Below, piece after piece: positions 61,062 to 64,000 of a stretch of 64,000 bases of DNA (position 1 is the first letter of the stretch; the number at the start of each line of letters is the position of its first letter). The stretch is from Pseudomonas sp. FeN3W (GTDB lineage Bacteria > Pseudomonadota > Gammaproteobacteria > Pseudomonadales > Pseudomonadaceae). The position numbers and the translations under genes are program-made. Under the pieces are notes generated by a model. The model saw only the letters and a list, made by a program, of their open reading frames with translations, was not told the origin of the DNA and searched no databases. The stretch lies in contig CP136011.1 in the NCBI GenBank assembly GCA_030263805.2, positions 186,001-250,000 of the forward strand. Direction: 5' to 3'.

Positions 61062-61607
61062 ATGACTCATTTCAAAAAATCACTGGAAGAACGCTTCAAG
61101 GATGAAGAAACCATTGGTGTCTATGTTGAAGATAGCGATACAGGATTAAGTGAGTCGGAGTTTTCACAACGGTATCCAGATAAAGAGTTCTCGGGAATTT
61201 CCTTATTGCCCAATGGCGAGTCGTTTTTTATCTGCACCAACTCTGCGAAATTTGTCATCCAGACGCTTCAAGAAGGCGAGCTTTACGGATTCGTGACCGA
61301 TGACAATCCATCAGTCACGCACAGTGAGATTCTTTCATCTGAGGGGCATGACTTCGCCCTACTCAGAAATAGATACATTGTAGACCTATGGATTAGCCAC
61401 TTCACCGGCTGCGAGAAGCAAGTCGTTTATGACCTATGGGATGTAAATGACCATGCCAAAATTAAAGAGATCTATGGTGATCCTACGGCTTGGTTAAAGT
61501 ACGAAGAAGGTAGAGAGTGGGTGAATTATGAAAGCATGAAGTCAACGGCCAGGCCAAGAATGAGGGTCTTGCCAGACATTGATGCGCAAAATTCCCCTGA
61601 TATCTAA
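61062..61607 (+). CDS. Hypothetical protein
   Basis: 181 residues (MTHFKKSLEERFKDEETIGV). Acidic alpha/beta protein with SDTGLSESEFSQRYPDKEFS and a WISHFTGCEKQVVYDLWDVN block. No family known. It is followed by the right end of the autonomous IS605 element. Confidence 0.55.
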   Translation: MTHFKKSLEERFKDEETIGVYVEDSDTGLSESEFSQRYPDKEFSGISLLPNGESFFICTNSAKFVIQTLQEGELYGFVTDDNPSVTHSEILSSEGHDFALLRNRYIVDLWISHFTGCEKQVVYDLWDVNDHAKIKEIYGDPTAWLKYEEGREWVNYESMKSTARPRMRVLPDIDAQNSPDI

Positions 61608-61648
61608 GTAAACTAATTTAGACTAATGCAAACTTTGACATCCTCCCT

Positions 61649-61676
61649 CCACTAAACGGCTTTGCCGTTATAGTGG
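61649..61676. repeat. Right-end hairpin overlapping tnpB 3' end
   Basis: CCACTAAACGGC pairs with GCCGTTATAGTGG around TTT. On the minus strand this encodes the last residues of TnpB (HYNGKAV and stop), so the end hairpin and the coding sequence overlap. It belongs to the candidate guide RNA scaffold of this element. Confidence 0.7.
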
Positions 61677-62737
61677 GGGATTCCCACAACTGGACGCTCA
61701 TGCCCGAGCGCGAGAACATTCTTTGCGGCGTTAACGTCGCGATCATGAGTGACACCGCACCCACAACAAGTCCATTCTCTTATTCCAAGCCCTGCGATAC
61801 CTCTCGGCCTCGTACTGGGGAGTGATCCACAGCTCGAACAGGTTTGGGTGGTGTATCGCTCATCCACAACCTTGAAAACGATGCCTGCGTGCTCGCATTT
61901 ATAAGACAGCATCGATTTCAACATGCCCCAGCCAGCATCCAGCACTGACTTGGCCATTTTGGTTTTGGCGAGTTTGGTTGATGAAACATTTCCAACGACG
62001 ATCAGGCCACTGCGCTTTACCAGTTCACTGCTGAATTTATGCAATGCATCTTTACGTCGATTGGCGATCTTGGCGTGAATGGCCTTGGCTCTGCCCTTTT
62101 TTCCGGTACGCTGAGCCACAGCTAGCTTGTCTTCCAGATCACGATAAAATCGCCCTGATTCAAGCTTGCTGCCATCACTACAGGTCGCTGTTGTTTTCAG
62201 CCCAAGATCAATCCCCAGGCGATCTTGACCCGGATGGATTTTCTCCTCAACTTCAACAGTAACATTAAAGTACCATCGTCCACGACTGTCCTCATTGAAA
62301 CTGCCTGAGCCGAACTTGAACTGACTCAGGCCAAAGCTATCCCACACTTCCAAATAGTGCTTATTGTGATAGACACATCCATTTTTGAAACTGATGCAGT
62401 CATGGCGGACGGGAATCCACCCCAATGAGCGGCGATCTCCGCCTGATTTTCGCCACTGTAGTCGGGGTTTTTTAAACTGATTGCGCCGATTAGCATATTC
62501 ATGACCAATCATCTGAATGGTTGCTGAATTGATGCCTAGCTCTTTGCTCGCACCCCTGGTGTAATTTTGAAGATCATAGCCTGACAGCCAGCGCCTCTTT
62601 TCAACAATCGAACGATGGCTAATCTGGTTACAATAATTCCACACCTGGTTGACAGAAACTGCCCATGCGCGAAGCACTTTCGCATGTTTGTCACGCACCC
62701 TGACTTTCAGGGTTTTGGTATGGAGTCGGTTGATCAT
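61652..62737 (-). CDS. tnpB: TnpB RNA-guided nuclease-like protein
   Basis: 361 residues from ATG 62737 (MINRLHTKTLKVRVRDKHAK); a longer frame to 62773 is less likely. RuvC-I aspartate in RLGIDLGLKTTATCSDG; instead of VVEDL it has LIVVGNVSSTKLAKTKMAKS; DERYTTQTCSSCGS follows with the zinc ribbon (CSSCG, CCGCG), and THDRDVNAAKNVL is the last aspartate. So the zinc ribbon is present, unlike in the two TnpB-only copies, but the RuvC-II glutamate is also not at the usual place. It lies 40 bases from tnpA, back to back. Confidence 0.88.
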   Translation of the reverse strand: MINRLHTKTLKVRVRDKHAKVLRAWAVSVNQVWNYCNQISHRSIVEKRRWLSGYDLQNYTRGASKELGINSATIQMIGHEYANRRNQFKKPRLQWRKSGGDRRSLGWIPVRHDCISFKNGCVYHNKHYLEVWDSFGLSQFKFGSGSFNEDSRGRWYFNVTVEVEEKIHPGQDRLGIDLGLKTTATCSDGSKLESGRFYRDLEDKLAVAQRTGKKGRAKAIHAKIANRRKDALHKFSSELVKRSGLIVVGNVSSTKLAKTKMAKSVLDAGWGMLKSMLSYKCEHAGIVFKVVDERYTTQTCSSCGSLPSTRPRGIAGLGIREWTCCGCGVTHDRDVNAAKNVLALGHERPVVGIPHYNGKAV

Positions 62738-62776
62738 AGCTGTTATAGTAATAAGACGCTTACATGGTGTCAATCT

Positions 62777-63175
62777 ATGAAGTCACATTATCACTGCGTT
62801 TACGACATGAAATTTCACTTGGTGTTAGTAACCAAGTATCGACACAAGTGCTTCACGTCAGCCATCCTTGGTCGGATTGAAGAAATCGTCCGCGAAATGT
62901 GTGAGCGATGGGAGATTCAACTTCTTGAGTTCGGTGGGGAGGCGGATCATGTTCACCTTCTGCTTAGCTTCAATCCTACTGTTCAACCATCAAAATTTAT
63001 TAATAGTCTGAAGACTGTAACGAGCCGATTAATTCGCAAAGAATATGCAGATCACATGAGTACGTTCTACTGGAATCCTGTGCTGTGGAGCAGAGCATAT
63101 TGCCTTCTGACTGCTGGTGGCGCCCCACTGGAGGTATTGAAGGAGTACATTGAGAATCAAGATAGACCGACCTGA
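62777..63175 (+). CDS. tnpA: IS200/IS605 Y1 transposase TnpA
   Basis: 132 residues from ATG 62777 (MKSHYHCVYDMKFHLVLVTK). HUH motif ADHVHLLL and catalytic tyrosine in LKEYIENQ; NRRK-type core VTSRLIRKEYADHM is typical. Upstream in-frame sequence up to 62615 belongs to the tnpB N-terminal region read backwards and is not part of the gene. It is the only complete TnpA with divergent TnpB in the window and probably also moves the two TnpB-only elements. Confidence 0.92.
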   Translation: MKSHYHCVYDMKFHLVLVTKYRHKCFTSAILGRIEEIVREMCERWEIQLLEFGGEADHVHLLLSFNPTVQPSKFINSLKTVTSRLIRKEYADHMSTFYWNPVLWSRAYCLLTAGGAPLEVLKEYIENQDRPT

Positions 63176-63279
63176 GCATTTGCTGCGCTATCCATCTCCA
63201 CCCAAATCAAAGATTATGGATGGAGAATTCCGCGCGTTTCGTTAAAAATGGTGCGCGATTTCTCACGCACCGCTTCCCA

Positions 63280-64000
63280 TCAGGCACCCTTTACGCAAAG
63301 AATCTGCTTGAGCTGATGGATAACTTCGACCAGATCACTCTGGTTTTCCATCACCTCATCAATATCCTTGTACGCCCCTGGGATCTCATCAAGCACCTCG
63401 GAATCCTTTCGGCACTCGACACCCTGAGTTTGCGCTCGCAGATCCTCAACCGTAAAGGTACGGCGCGCCTGCGCCCTGCTCATCTTTCTCCCCGCACCAT
63501 GTGAGCACGAGCAGTACGACTGCTGGTTTCCTTTGCCCCGCACGATGTAGGAACGCTGCCCCATGCTCCCTGGAATGATGCCCAGGTCGCCTTCGCGCGC
63601 CCGAATCGCGCCTTTACGCGTCACCCACAGGTTTTGACCGAAGTGGTTCTCACGCTCCACATAGTTGTGGTGGCAGTTGATCGCTTCCTGGGTGATCTCA
63701 AACGGCTTAGGCACCAGCCGGCGCATAACGGCAACCACCTTTTCCATCATCTGGCGACGGTTTTCCATTGCATAGTCTTGAGCCCATTGAACGGCCTCAA
63801 CATAGTCGTTGAAGTCGTCGCTCCCCTGCGGCAGATACGCAAGATCAGCATCTGGCAGCGTAATAAAATACTGCTCCATCGTGCGCTTGGCTTTCTCGAT
63901 GAAGTAGCTACCGATCATGTTACCTACCCCACGAGAACCTGAGTGCAGCATGATCCACACGTCCTGATTCTCATCCAGGCAAATTTCGATAAAGTGGTTG
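63280..64000 (-). CDS. rtcB: RtcB RNA ligase, N-terminal part beyond window
   Basis: The 240 C-terminal residues are seen; the gene continues past 64000 (...NHFIEICLDENQDVWIM). Motifs: LHSGSRGVGN with the metal histidine, INCHHNYVE, GLGIIPGSMG-type EGDLGIIPGSMGQRSYIV, and CSCSHGAGRKMSR, where the histidine takes the guanylate. RtcB joins 2',3'-cyclic phosphate and 5'-OH RNA ends. It ends about 40 bases from the IS605 left end. Plasmid RtcB can repair tRNA cut by toxins or phage. Confidence 0.93.
   Translation of the reverse strand, partial: NHFIEICLDENQDVWIMLHSGSRGVGNMIGSYFIEKAKRTMEQYFITLPDADLAYLPQGSDDFNDYVEAVQWAQDYAMENRRQMMEKVVAVMRRLVPKPFEITQEAINCHHNYVERENHFGQNLWVTRKGAIRAREGDLGIIPGSMGQRSYIVRGKGNQQSYCSCSHGAGRKMSRAQARRTFTVEDLRAQTQGVECRKDSEVLDEIPGAYKDIDEVMENQSDLVEVIHQLKQILCVKGA

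Larger units (their letters stand above)
61640..63243. mobile_element. Autonomous IS605-type element with divergent tnpA and tnpB
   Basis: The right end has a hairpin with CCACTAAACGGC/GCCGTTATAGTGG and GGATGTCAA, the left end has GCGCGGAATTCTCCATCC and TTTGGGTGGAG. The same features flank the TnpB-only copies at 6.0 and 36.3 kb. tnpB points left, tnpA points right. Borders are approximate because only one copy is present. The element lies between a hypothetical gene and the 3' end of rtcB. Confidence 0.75.

Noticed and set aside
62615..62776. 54-codon N-terminal extension of TnpA
   Set aside because: This part overlaps the start of the divergent tnpB gene, and known TnpA proteins are about 130-150 residues.
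1..64000. CRISPR arrays, tRNA or rRNA genes, replication origin iterons
   Set aside because: I looked for regularly spaced repeats, cloverleaf-like ends (GGTTCGA...CCA) and short tandem repeats and found none that I could support.

Overview
This 64 kb window is an accessory region, most likely part of a large plasmid or genomic island of a gammaproteobacterium. It has no ribosomal, tRNA or core biosynthetic genes, and is rich in transposons, toxin-antitoxin (TA) modules, nuclease-like and nucleotidyltransferase-like genes and orphan genes. RdgC (known from beta- and gammaproteobacteria), a YgiB/YgiC-like pair, CopR/CusR-type operators and type IV prepilins support the taxonomic guess. I cannot name the genus. 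No CRISPR array, integrase, replication gene or complete conjugation locus is visible.

Left part (1-13 kb): a partial IS200/IS605 element (TnpA with a cut-off TnpB), a HipA-like kinase without a visible HipB, a polymerase-beta-type nucleotidyltransferase, a DUF5710-HNH protein, an acetyltransferase, a TnpB-only transposon, two tandem paralogues of unknown function, a decayed TnpB fragment and a possible PD-(D/E)XK nuclease. Next (13-17.4 kb): a headless zeta toxin, an IS5-family element and the remains of a copper-resistance locus (periplasmic protein, Csp-type copper-storage protein, two palindromic operators and the C-terminal half of a CusS/CopS kinase). That kinase is cut by a zeta-type TA module.

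Middle part (17.4-35 kb): two long paralogues whose C-termini resemble the anti-CRISPR AcrVA2. Each is followed on the same strand by a TA module (zeta type, then AbiEii type), and an orphan homologue of the zeta antitoxin lies beyond the second. Around them are many small orphan genes, a Fic protein, a decayed MNT nucleotidyltransferase, a lipoprotein and a large protein combining a Shedu-like nuclease region with a zinc/HNH-like region.

From 36 to 47 kb: a second copy of the TnpB-only transposon, which has cut a ceramidase-like gene; a group of phosphohydrolases (CYTH, Ham1-like, metallophosphoesterase); an ATPase; and a CPA1 Na+/H+ antiporter. From 47 to 64 kb: an AT-rich orphan gene, the ygiB/ygiC-like pair, a secreted HExxH metallopeptidase, an ADP-ribosyltransferase-like protein, a DUF4268 nuclease-like protein, a second tandem paralogue pair, RdgC, two orphan prepilins, an autonomous IS605 element and the 3' part of rtcB.

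The three IS605-type elements at 6.0, 36.3 and 61.6 kb share their end hairpins, so TnpA of the last probably moves the two TnpB-only copies. Many functional calls rest on motifs read by eye; orphan genes are described without an invented function.
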